Positions 1-5,330 of a stretch of DNA of 11,736 nucleotides are shown here, piece after piece. The position numbers were made by a program, and so were the translations under genes. Source of the DNA: Kangiellaceae bacterium (lineage in GTDB: Bacteria; Pseudomonadota; Gammaproteobacteria; Enterobacterales; Kangiellaceae); the NCBI GenBank assembly GCA_030148365.1, contig JASBTO010000223.1, positions 1 through 11,736 on the forward strand, read 5' to 3'. The notes beneath the pieces were generated by a model that was not told where the DNA came from, did not search any database, and worked only from the letters and a program-made list of their open reading frames with translations. Within the stretch, counting starts at the first letter, position 1. Each line of letters opens with the position of its first letter.

Positions 1-80
1 TCAAGGGGTGCGGCCGCGCCCTGCGCCCGGCGCTGGCACGCAAGGGCAGCGATCTGCCCACCACCAAGGGCCTGCTCTGA
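1..80 (+). CDS. hisB: HisB, imidazoleglycerol-phosphate dehydratase (3' end only)
   Basis: Only the last 25 codons lie in the window. The frame starting at base 3 ends in DLPTTKGLL followed by TGA at 78-80. This matches the characteristic HisB C-terminus (xLPSTKGxL) preceded by an ALRxAL helix. HisB dehydrates imidazoleglycerol phosphate to imidazoleacetol phosphate in histidine synthesis. The stop overlaps the hisH start as TGATG, which fits a translationally coupled his operon. Whether the missing part also carries the HisB phosphatase domain (bifunctional form) cannot be seen here. Confidence 0.8.
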   Translation, partial: KGCGRALRPALARKGSDLPTTKGLL

Positions 81-706
81 TGCAGGTCGCCATCATTGAC
101 AGCGGCGGCGCCAATATCGGTTCGGTCCGGTATGCGCTGGAACGGCTTGGCGTCGACTCAGTCCTGACCCGTGACTGGCCGGTCATCCAGCGCGCAGCGC
201 GGGTCATTTTACCCGGTGTCGGCGCCGCGGCAGTCGCCATGGCACGATTGCGCGATGCCGATTTGGCCCGGCGCATTGGTACCCTGCAACAACCGGTGCT
301 CGGCATCTGCCTGGGCATGCAATTACTTTTCGACAGCTCCGACGAAGGTGGCACACCGATCCCGATGCTCGGGATAATACCCGGCAAGATCAGCGCCATC
401 ACTCGCGGCACCGACGCGCGCGGCGCAACCTTGCGGGTACCCCACATGGGCTGGAACACCCTGGAGCCGGAACAACCGGATCCGATCATGGACGCTCTCG
501 GCCAACCCCCGTGGATGTATTTCGTGCACGGCTATGCCGCCCCGATCAGCGCGCATACCCTCGCCAGCGTCGACTACGGTCAGCGCTACAGCGCGCTGGT
601 CAGAAAGGACAATTTCTACGGCGCCCAGTTTCACCCCGAACGCTCTGCCGGTGACGGTGCCCGCCTGCTCGACAACTTCATCAAGCTCACCCGCGCAAAG
701 GAATAA
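80..706 (+). CDS. hisH: HisH, glutamine amidotransferase subunit of imidazoleglycerol-phosphate synthase
   Basis: This 208-residue class I glutamine amidotransferase hydrolyses glutamine and passes ammonia to HisF, forming imidazoleglycerol phosphate and AICAR from PRFAR. The nucleophile Cys77 sits in GICLGMQLL. The oxyanion-strand PGVGA is at 45-49, and His185 and Glu187 of the triad lie in QFHPERS near the C-terminus (HPEKS is more usual). PHMGWN is at 121-126. The frame is open upstream to base 8, but the ATG at 80 is chosen because it gives the family N-terminus (a beta strand, AIIDSGGANIGS), has AAGGG nine bases upstream, and overlaps the hisB stop as TGATG. Length is normal for HisH. 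It is followed by a 17-base gap, the only non-overlapping junction in this operon stretch. Confidence 0.96.
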   Translation: MQVAIIDSGGANIGSVRYALERLGVDSVLTRDWPVIQRAARVILPGVGAAAVAMARLRDADLARRIGTLQQPVLGICLGMQLLFDSSDEGGTPIPMLGIIPGKISAITRGTDARGATLRVPHMGWNTLEPEQPDPIMDALGQPPWMYFVHGYAAPISAHTLASVDYGQRYSALVRKDNFYGAQFHPERSAGDGARLLDNFIKLTRAKE

Positions 707-723
707 GTTATCGTGAGAACGCC

Positions 724-1455
724 ATGCTTCTGATCCCCGCACTCGATCTGACCGACGGTGCCTGTGTCCGCCTGCACCAGGGCGACTTTGAGCAGCAGAC
801 CCGCTACGAGGTCGACCCCATCGCCATGGCCGGCGAATATCAGCGCCAGGGCGCCCGTTACCTGCACCTGGTGGATTTGGACGCGGTCCGTCGGACCCGG
901 GACAACCGGCCACTGATCCGGGACTTGATCGGCTCTCTGCGAATACCGGTACAACTCGGCGGCGGCGTGCGCAGCCGGGAGGACGTGGCGGCTCTGCTCG
1001 ATGCCGGCGCCACGCGCGTGGTAATTGGCAGTATCTGCGCCACCGATCCGGCGCGCTTTCTCCGCTGGCTGCAGACGTTCGGCGCCGACCGGCTGGTCGC
1101 GGCCATTGATATCGACCTTGACGAGACCGGCACGCCCTGGCCGCGCATCCACGGCTGGACACAGCGCGGCGACACTCAGCTTTGGGATTTGCTCGACCGG
1201 CTGGTTCCCGCGGGTCTCAAGCATCTTCTGTGTACCGACATTGCCAGGGACGGCACGCTGCAAGGCGGTAACACCGAACTCTATCGGGACATTCTCAAAC
1301 GTTACCCGGACCTGGAATTGCAGGCCTCCGGAGGCGTCAGCAGCTTGCAGGACCTGCGCGATCTGGATGCCGCCGGACTGCCCGCCGCAATTTGCGGCAA
1401 GTCCCTGCTCGACGAACGCTTCACGGTGCGTGAAGTCCTGGACGTACTGGCATGA
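724..1455 (+). CDS. hisA: HisA, ProFAR isomerase
   Basis: HisA (243 aa) is a TIM-barrel isomerase that converts ProFAR to PRFAR by an Amadori rearrangement, the substrate step before HisF/HisH. Catalytic Asp8 is in PALDL and the second Asp129 in AAIDID. Phosphate-binding loops GGGVRS (79-84) and ASGGVSS are present. RLHQGD (16-21) and LCTDIARDGTLQGGN closely resemble enterobacterial HisA, supporting a gammaproteobacterial source. Length is normal. The ATG follows only a weak GAGAA ribosome site (715-719). The stop overlaps the hisF start as ATGA, so HisF translation is probably coupled. Confidence 0.96.
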   Translation: MLLIPALDLTDGACVRLHQGDFEQQTRYEVDPIAMAGEYQRQGARYLHLVDLDAVRRTRDNRPLIRDLIGSLRIPVQLGGGVRSREDVAALLDAGATRVVIGSICATDPARFLRWLQTFGADRLVAAIDIDLDETGTPWPRIHGWTQRGDTQLWDLLDRLVPAGLKHLLCTDIARDGTLQGGNTELYRDILKRYPDLELQASGGVSSLQDLRDLDAAGLPAAICGKSLLDERFTVREVLDVLA

Positions 1456-2222
1456 GCCTCGCGAAACGCATCATTCCCTGTCTGGACGTGCGCGCGGGTC
1501 GCGTCGTCAAGGGCGTCCGCTTCCGGGATCACAAGGACATGGGCGACATCCTGGAACTGGCGCAGCGGTATCGGGACCAGGGCGCCGATGAGCTTGTGTT
1601 CTATGACATCAGCGCCAGTCCTGAAGGCCGTACCCTGGACATGGACTGGGTCGGCCGTGTGGCCCGGAATCTCGATATTCCCTTTTGCGTCGCCGGTGGC
1701 ATTCGCAGCCTCGACAACGCCCGCAAGATTCTCGCCGCCGGTGCCGACAAGATCTCGGTCAACTCTCCCGCCCTCGAAGACCCGCAACTCATCGACCGGC
1801 TGGTCGCAGAATTCGGCAGCCAGTGCATCGTGGCGGGCATCGACAGTATTGAGGTGGATGGCAACTGGCAGGTGAAACAGTACACCGGCGATCCGGACAA
1901 GACTCGCGACAGCCGCCGCGCCACTCTCGACTGGGTCCGGGAAGTCTGCGATCGGGGCGCCGGCGAAATCGTTCTCAACTGCATGTCTTTCGACGGTGTC
2001 CGCCGCGGTTACGATATCCGGCAGCTGCAGGCAGTGCGGGCAGTCGCACCCTGTCCGCTGATTGCCTCCGGCGGTGCGGGCAAGGTGCAACATTTCACCG
2101 ATGTTTTTAATCAGGCCGACGTCGATGGCGCCCTGGCGGCGAGCATTTTCCACAGCGGCGAATTGCCGGTTCCGGTGTTGAAAAGCGCCCTGGCCGAAGC
2201 CGCAATCGAGGTAAGGATCTGA
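1452..2222 (+). CDS. hisF: HisF, cyclase subunit of imidazoleglycerol-phosphate synthase
   Basis: HisF (256 aa) is a TIM-barrel synthase that, with HisH, turns PRFAR and ammonia into imidazoleglycerol phosphate and AICAR; the latter feeds purine synthesis. The N-terminus AKRIIPCLDVRAGRVVKG contains catalytic Asp12, and Asp131 lies in VAGIDS. FYDISAS, CVAGGIRS, DKISVNSPAL, GAGEIVLNCM and PLIASGGAG are all family blocks around the barrel. GADELVFYDI and QYTGD match the gammaproteobacterial form. It starts inside the last codons of hisA (ATGA) and its own stop overlaps the hisIE start (TGATG). Confidence 0.97.
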   Translation: MSLAKRIIPCLDVRAGRVVKGVRFRDHKDMGDILELAQRYRDQGADELVFYDISASPEGRTLDMDWVGRVARNLDIPFCVAGGIRSLDNARKILAAGADKISVNSPALEDPQLIDRLVAEFGSQCIVAGIDSIEVDGNWQVKQYTGDPDKTRDSRRATLDWVREVCDRGAGEIVLNCMSFDGVRRGYDIRQLQAVRAVAPCPLIASGGAGKVQHFTDVFNQADVDGALAASIFHSGELPVPVLKSALAEAAIEVRI

Positions 2223-2818
2223 TGGATATCTCAAGTCTCGACTGGCAGAAAAGTGATGGCCTGCTGCCGGCCTTGGTACAGCACGCCTTCGATGGCCGCA
2301 TCCTCATGCAAGGCTGGGTCTCGCCCGAGTCCCTGGCCCAAACCCTGAAGACCGGGCGGGTAACCTTCTGGAGTCGCAGCCGACAGGCTATCTGGTGCAA
2401 GGGCGAAACCTCCGGAAATTATCTGGAACCGGTTTCCCTGCACGCGGACTGCGACCGCGACAGCGTCCTGATCCTGGCGCGTCCCCACGGCCCCACTTGC
2501 CACCTCGGCACTGACTCCTGTTTCGGCGAAGCGCGACCGGCACTGGCTTTTCTTGCCGGCCTTGATCGCCTGATTGACGAGCGCCGACAAGTCTCGCCGG
2601 AGCAGAGTTATACGAGTCGTCTGCTGCAAGGAGACACAGCGCGACTGGCCCAGAAAGTTGGAGAGGAAGGCGTGGAAACCGCGCTTGCGGCGGTTGTGGA
2701 AGAGACGCCGCAACTGCTCGACGAAGCCGCCGATCTGCTTTACCACCTGATGGTTTTACTGCACAAAAGGAACACGAATCTGGAAGCTCTGGTGGCGCAC
2801 CTGCAAGCGCGGCGGTAG
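2222..2818 (+). CDS. hisI: HisIE, bifunctional phosphoribosyl-AMP cyclohydrolase / phosphoribosyl-ATP pyrophosphatase
   Basis: This 198-residue fusion catalyses the second and third steps of histidine synthesis. The N-terminal HisI domain (about 1-106) has TGRVTFWSRSR, KGETSGN, the metal site with Asp76, Cys77, Asp78 and Asp80, and cysteines 93 and 100 in the CH.G..SCF block. The C-terminal HisE domain (about 107-198) has SYTSRLLQ and the MazG-like pyrophosphatase pattern KVGEEGVE (145-152) followed by DEAADLLYH. The fused form is common in gammaproteobacteria and elsewhere. AAGGA at 2213-2217 is close upstream and the start overlaps the hisF stop. It is the last his gene here. The stop is only five bases from the stop of the convergent cbiX, and no terminator hairpin fits between them. 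Confidence 0.96.
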   Translation: MDISSLDWQKSDGLLPALVQHAFDGRILMQGWVSPESLAQTLKTGRVTFWSRSRQAIWCKGETSGNYLEPVSLHADCDRDSVLILARPHGPTCHLGTDSCFGEARPALAFLAGLDRLIDERRQVSPEQSYTSRLLQGDTARLAQKVGEEGVETALAAVVEETPQLLDEAADLLYHLMVLLHKRNTNLEALVAHLQARR

Positions 2819-2823
2819 TGCCG

Positions 2824-3207
2824 TTAATGCTTGTCCTGCCCGGTCTGGGATTCGATATGGCGAACCATCAACCGGGGGATCTCCGCCACGGCGCCAAAAT
2901 GTTCCAGCACCCCGATCCGGCAGGCAGGAAATTCTGCCTGGAGCTTCTCTGCCTGTTCCTGAATATCCCGCCCGACATGTTTACCCGCCGACAGGAACCA
3001 GGGATAGACGAGTATATCCCGGCAGCCCCGCTCGACCATCTGATGCACGGCGGTGGTCAGGTTTGGCGCGGCAAACTCCAGGAAGGCATGGGTGATTTTT
3101 GCGTAATGAGCAGAAGTGACGGCACGGATCTCGTCGACCAGGGCAATAAAGTCTTCATTGGCGGCTTCATCACGACTGCCGTGAGCAATGATAATCAGTG
3201 ATTTCAC
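2824..3207 (-). CDS. cbiX: CbiX-type single-domain sirohydrochlorin chelatase
   Basis: This 127-residue protein has the size of the short CbiX family, which inserts cobalt or iron into sirohydrochlorin for cobalamin or siroheme synthesis. The N-terminus SLIIIAHGSR carries the metal-binding His9. FLEFAAPNL (42-50) corresponds to the family FLELAEPSL block, and WFLSAGKHVGRDI carries the second His77. The frame is open to 3324, but the GTG at 3207 is preferred because it starts directly at the first beta strand and has AGGAAAG just upstream; the 39 extra residues look non-coding. Metal choice cannot be read from sequence. No other tetrapyrrole gene is in the window. It converges on hisIE. Confidence 0.85.
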   Translation of the reverse strand: MKSLIIIAHGSRDEAANEDFIALVDEIRAVTSAHYAKITHAFLEFAAPNLTTAVHQMVERGCRDILVYPWFLSAGKHVGRDIQEQAEKLQAEFPACRIGVLEHFGAVAEIPRLMVRHIESQTGQDKH

Positions 3208-3210
3208 ATT

Positions 3211-3217
3211 CTTTCCT
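3211..3217 (-). promoter_or_regulatory. Ribosome binding site selecting the cbiX GTG start
   Basis: On the minus strand AGGAAAG is followed by AAT and then GTG (3207-3205). The AGGA core sits six bases before the start codon. No comparable site precedes the ATG at 3324, so this decides the start. Confidence 0.7.
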
Positions 3218-3256
3218 GCGCTAAAGCCAAAGTTTCTGTTTTTCGTTCCGTCTACA

Positions 3257-3436
3257 TTACCGCACAATGCACTCCCGCGGAAACTCGCGGCCACTGCGTT
3301 CATGGCGGAATATTGCTGACTCAACCCCCTTTTCGACCATCGCCGGAGGAAATAAATCCGCGCCCGCGACGGTTCCGGCGGCCAGGCCCTTAAACCCGGT
3401 GGCCAGATTCAGCGCCAGATGCCTGAAAAATTTCAT
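3257..3436 (-). CDS. Possible small protein of 59 residues upstream of cbiX
   Basis: I do not recognise this ORF. It starts MKFFRHLALNLATGFKGLAA, continues with a DLFPP block and a charged C-terminal half, and ends 49 bases before the cbiX start on the same strand. By hand count, G+C is about 64, 47 and 66 per cent at codon positions 1, 2 and 3, a pattern typical of real genes in GC-rich genomes. Against it, the ribosome site is poor: GGGAG abuts the ATG directly. The opposite strand is also open across much of the same stretch. The frame is open upstream to 3514, so other starts exist. It could be a leader or small partner co-transcribed with cbiX, or chance. Confidence 0.35.
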   Translation of the reverse strand: MKFFRHLALNLATGFKGLAAGTVAGADLFPPAMVEKGVESAIFRHERSGREFPRECIVR

Positions 3437-3481
3437 CTCCCGAGAATATTCGGCTACCGGCCCTCTGGCCAGCATTCTGCA

Positions 3482-3542
3482 TTTGACAAACAATATGTAA
3501 AGAATTTTTGACAAGAAGTTTAATTTTGCTTACATTAGGTAA
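3482..3542 (+). promoter_or_regulatory. AT-rich control region with direct and inverted repeats
   Basis: TTTGACAA occurs twice, at 3482-3489 and 3507-3514, 25 bases apart. ATGTAA (3495-3500) is the exact inverse of TTACAT (3530-3535), and TTAC (3530-3533) is also inverted against GTAA (3539-3542) across the -10 box. The arms flank and overlap the promoter elements of the following two-gene unit, so a repressor bound here could block it. Inference: the downstream Cro/CI-type regulator may bind its own promoter. The arms are short and chance matches are possible in AT-rich DNA. Confidence 0.35.
3508..3536 (+). promoter_or_regulatory. Sigma70-type promoter for the membrane protein / regulator pair
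   Basis: A perfect TTGACA (3508-3513) is followed by a 17-base spacer and TACATT (3531-3536), which matches four of six -10 positions. Transcription would begin near 3543, leaving a leader of about 27 bases before the ATG at 3571. This is the best-formed promoter in the window and is much more AT-rich than its surroundings. Confidence 0.65.
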
Positions 3543-3570
3543 AACAGACTGGACATCGGAAACTCGCCAC

Positions 3571-4011
3571 ATGAATCTCTCTTTCACAGAAAAAAGCGTC
3601 TGGATCTCCCTTGTCTCGACCGTGCTGGTCTATGGATATTACTTTGTCAGGGTCTTTGAGCAGGCCGGCAATCCGGACTTCGGCACCATGAATACACTTG
3701 GGCTTTTCGTGCGAGTCGTGATCGCCATTGTCGTTATCGAGATCGTGCTGCACAGCCTGATGGCCGTCGCCGGGCGCCGCAAAGACGGGAGCGAGCCCGA
3801 TCAGAGGAAGGATGAAAGGGACAATCTTATCGATCTCAAGTCCGCCCGGATTGCCTACGGCATACTGGGTTTCGGCGTGGTCTGCTCCGCCGGCGGCGTC
3901 CTGTTCAGCGACAATGCGGTACTGATGGCCAACATTATCCTTTTCTTTTTTATTCTCTCTGAAGTGGTCAAATTCGCGACCCAGCTATTCTACTACCGCC
4001 GGGGTTTCTGA
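3571..4011 (+). CDS. Four-helix inner-membrane protein, DUF2178-like
   Basis: This 146-residue protein has four predicted membrane helices, at about 10-29, 43-67, 94-112 and 116-134. A charged cytoplasmic loop (69-93) carries DERDNLIDLK, the block typical of small membrane proteins encoded beside short XRE regulators. The biochemical role of these proteins is not established. The frame is open from 3508, but that codon lies inside the -35 box, so the ATG at 3571 with CGGAA (3557-3561) upstream is taken. Its stop is one base from the start of the regulator, indicating co-transcription and coupling. Assignment to DUF2178 rests on the DERD loop and topology and is tentative. Confidence 0.75.
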   Translation: MNLSFTEKSVWISLVSTVLVYGYYFVRVFEQAGNPDFGTMNTLGLFVRVVIAIVVIEIVLHSLMAVAGRRKDGSEPDQRKDERDNLIDLKSARIAYGILGFGVVCSAGGVLFSDNAVLMANIILFFFILSEVVKFATQLFYYRRGF

Positions 4012-4012
4012 G

Positions 4013-4240
4013 ATGGCAAAAACCGCCATCGAAAACTGCATCCGGACGCTGCGCTTTCACGCCGGCGAGATGACCCAGCAGGCGCTGGCCGACAAGGTTG
4101 GCGTCACCCGTCAAACCATCATTGCTATCGAAGCCGCCAGGTATTCGCCGTCACTGGAGGTGGCCTTCCAGATAGCCGAAGTGTTCCAGGTACCGTTGGA
4201 AGAGGTGTTCCAGTATCCGTCCACGGGAACAGCCGACTGA
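4013..4240 (+). CDS. Small XRE (Cro/CI) family transcriptional regulator
   Basis: This 75-residue protein is almost entirely one helix-turn-helix domain. MTQQALADKVGVTRQTIIAI holds the two DNA-contacting helices, followed by YSPSLEVAFQIAEVF and PLEEVFQY, the usual ending of the short YgzD-like regulators. It lacks any sensor or dimerisation extension. Its ATG follows the membrane protein stop after one base. Regulators of this type next to a small multi-helix membrane protein are a recurring pair, and I infer it controls the shared promoter, possibly with the membrane protein modulating it. That link is not shown by sequence. No strong terminator follows; the repeat island begins about 35 bases downstream. 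Confidence 0.88.
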   Translation: MAKTAIENCIRTLRFHAGEMTQQALADKVGVTRQTIIAIEAARYSPSLEVAFQIAEVFQVPLEEVFQYPSTGTAD

Positions 4241-4334
4241 ATGCAGGGAGACCCTTTTAGGGCACTTTCCATTGGGTTCATTGGGGGACAGGCCCTTCAG
4301 GGTTCATCAGGGTTCATTGGGGGACAGGCACTTC

Positions 4335-4383
4335 ATATCTTCGCGACCAGACAAACAATACCCTGGGGCAAGCCGGGCTCTGC
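4335..4383 (+). repeat. 49-bp direct repeat, copy A
   Basis: It begins ATATCTTCGCGACC and ends GCCGGGCTCTGC. It differs from copy B at one position (C at 4362) and loses identity at both outer edges. It starts right after a GGGGACAGGCAC box. A truncated third copy of its first nine bases is at 4414-4422. Confidence 0.95.
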
Positions 4384-4470
4384 AGGGCTCCTTCCATTGG
4401 GGACAGGCACATCATATCTTCGTTCGGGGACAGGCACTCTCCATTCGAGGACAGGCACCTTCCAGTCGGG

Positions 4471-4519
4471 ATATCTTCGCGACCAGACAAACAATACGCT
4501 GGGGCAAGCCGGGCTCTGC
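4471..4519 (+). repeat. 49-bp direct repeat, copy B
   Basis: It matches copy A at 48 of 49 positions (G at 4498), in the same orientation and 136 bases downstream. It follows the fifth box after a longer spacer. The near-identity suggests recent duplication or gene conversion. Confidence 0.95.
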
Positions 4520-4581
4520 CGCTACCCATCGCGATCGCTTTTCTCTGTGAGCAGTCCGGCGTTACCGGTAGGCGATGTGTC

Positions 4582-5091
4582 CTACAAAGGCTCCTGGATC
4601 GACGCCAGGATGGAGGCCGCGAAGCGGTCGGGATGGTCGGGGGTGACGACGATCATCCGATCGGTAAACCTGAGCACCACCGAGAGTTTGGGGTCGGTCG
4701 CGAAAGCCCGGTAGCGACCCAGGTGACGGTTATGGAATCGCCCGGCGAACACAAACATGCCGCCATTGCCGAATATCCGGAAAGAACGCTTCATGGCTTG
4801 TGGGTCCACCGCCGCGCCATGCAGTTCCGCAAGCGGGATGTCCGTACTCCAGCCTGGGCGAAGGATAGTCAGATGGTCGGCAGTTACCCGATAGCCGCGG
4901 ACCATAAACAAGAGTCCCGCGAACAGAACCAGCAGCGGTAGCACGACGAGGGCTATCAGGGTAATCCCGCTCAGAGGGGGAGCCAGGACCAAGGTCAGGA
5001 TCGGGATGCCGGCAAGTATCAGCACCGACAGGCTGGTGGTCAACTTGAGAAGTCCACCCCAGGGAGCATTGAAGTGATGTTCGGGGATCAT
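4582..5091 (-). CDS. Two-helix membrane protein with bacterial PH-like domain
   Basis: This protein has 169 residues. Two hydrophobic helices at about 17-36 and 42-63 form a hairpin, followed by a domain from about 65 to 160 of the bacterial pleckstrin-homology (bPH/DUF304-like) type. Supporting blocks are GYRVTADHLTILRPGW, DIPLAEL, a strand with FAGRFHN, and RFTDRMIVVTPDHPDRFAASI near the end. The function of such proteins is generally unknown; some act at the membrane or in stress. No clear ribosome site precedes the ATG and no better in-frame start is visible, so the start is less certain. It is transcribed alone, toward the repeat island. The exact Pfam subfamily is inference. Confidence 0.75.
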   Translation of the reverse strand: MIPEHHFNAPWGGLLKLTTSLSVLILAGIPILTLVLAPPLSGITLIALVVLPLLVLFAGLLFMVRGYRVTADHLTILRPGWSTDIPLAELHGAAVDPQAMKRSFRIFGNGGMFVFAGRFHNRHLGRYRAFATDPKLSVVLRFTDRMIVVTPDHPDRFAASILASIQEPL

Positions 5092-5203
5092 GATTAAGGT
5101 TTCACTACGGCCGATACCCGATTCAAATTACCGGACTGACGGGTGACTTACAATAGTCGGCCGCGGCAAGCGTCATCCACGGTAGCAATGGACCCGCACT
5201 GAC

Positions 5204-5209
5204 TATAAT
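5204..5209 (+). promoter_or_regulatory. Consensus -10 box (TATAAT) upstream of the DUF885-like gene
   Basis: TATAAT matches the sigma70 -10 consensus exactly and lies about 120 bases before the ATG at 5331. No good -35 is seen at 16-18 bases upstream (the best is GTAGCA at 5182-5187), so it could depend on an activator or be chance. If used, it gives a leader of about 115 bases. Confidence 0.4.
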
Positions 5210-5245
5210 CTGGGCGTTCGGTGTCGACCTGTGCGTGTCAGGTTT

Positions 5246-5263
5246 GTCAGGCTTGCTCCTGAC
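5246..5263 (+). other. Small inverted repeat in the DUF885-like gene leader
   Basis: GTCAGG (5246-5251) and CCTGAC (5258-5263) are perfect inverse arms around a six-base loop. The arm sequence GTCAGG also occurs just upstream, at 5237-5242. It lies inside the predicted transcript leader. There is no U-tract, so it is not a terminator. It might be an operator or mRNA structure. Confidence 0.3.
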
Positions 5264-5315
5264 GGAACCAAGCCCTGCCGCGAGCAGCCAGAAGGAATCG
5301 ATCAGAAGTTCACCA

Positions 5316-5321
5316 AAGGAG
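5316..5321 (+). promoter_or_regulatory. Ribosome binding site selecting the DUF885-like start
   Basis: AAGGAG lies nine bases before the ATG at 5331. The frame is open from 5235, but this strong site and the signal peptide beginning at 5331 decide the start. Confidence 0.8.
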
Positions 5322-5330
5322 TCAGGCCCT

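Larger units (their letters stand above)
4274..4519. repeat. Gene-free repeat island with five GGGGACAGGC boxes
   Basis: This stretch lies in the 341-base gap between convergent genes and holds no credible gene. The box GGGGACAGGC[A/C]C occurs at 4284-4295, 4320-4331, 4399-4410, 4426-4437 and, with one change (GAGG), 4447-4458. All copies point the same way, usually preceded by TTCATTG or TTCCATTG and followed by CTTC-like bases. A 20-mer beginning GGGTTCATTG is duplicated at 4274-4293 and 4310-4329. ATATCTTCG follows three boxes, 15 bases after two of them and 24 bases after the last. From memory, GGGGACAG-type repeats in gammaproteobacteria often flank REP-associated tyrosine (Y1) transposases. 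No transposase is present, so this may be a stranded or non-autonomous remnant. Spacing is irregular (36, 79, 27, 21), unlike CRISPR. Confidence 0.85.

Noticed and set aside
323..1162. Long antisense ORFs opposite hisH/hisA, and similarly 1302-2234 and 7370-8179
   Set aside because: They are shadows of well-identified genes in GC-rich DNA, with arginine-, alanine- and glycine-rich or otherwise atypical composition and no family signature.
3508..3570. Longer N-terminus for the four-helix membrane protein
   Set aside because: This start would lie inside the -35 box of its own promoter, and the ATG at 3571 gives a better protein start.
4245..4258. AGGG-AGA-CCCT followed by TTT as a terminator for the regulator gene
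   Set aside because: The stem is only four base pairs and the U-tract is short, too weak to call.
4284..4458. GGGGACAGGCAC boxes as a CRISPR array
   Set aside because: Box spacing is 36, 79, 27 and 21 bases, the spacers themselves repeat, and no cas gene is nearby.
4531..4538. GCGATCGC palindrome (HIP1-like octamer)
   Set aside because: A single 8-base palindrome in GC-rich DNA is easily chance, and the organism does not look cyanobacterial.
4241..4714. 157-codon plus-strand ORF starting just after the regulator
   Set aside because: It is a translation of the repeat island (recurrent IGGQAL and GTGT peptides) that then runs antisense into the PH-like gene. It has no ribosome site and no protein-like composition.
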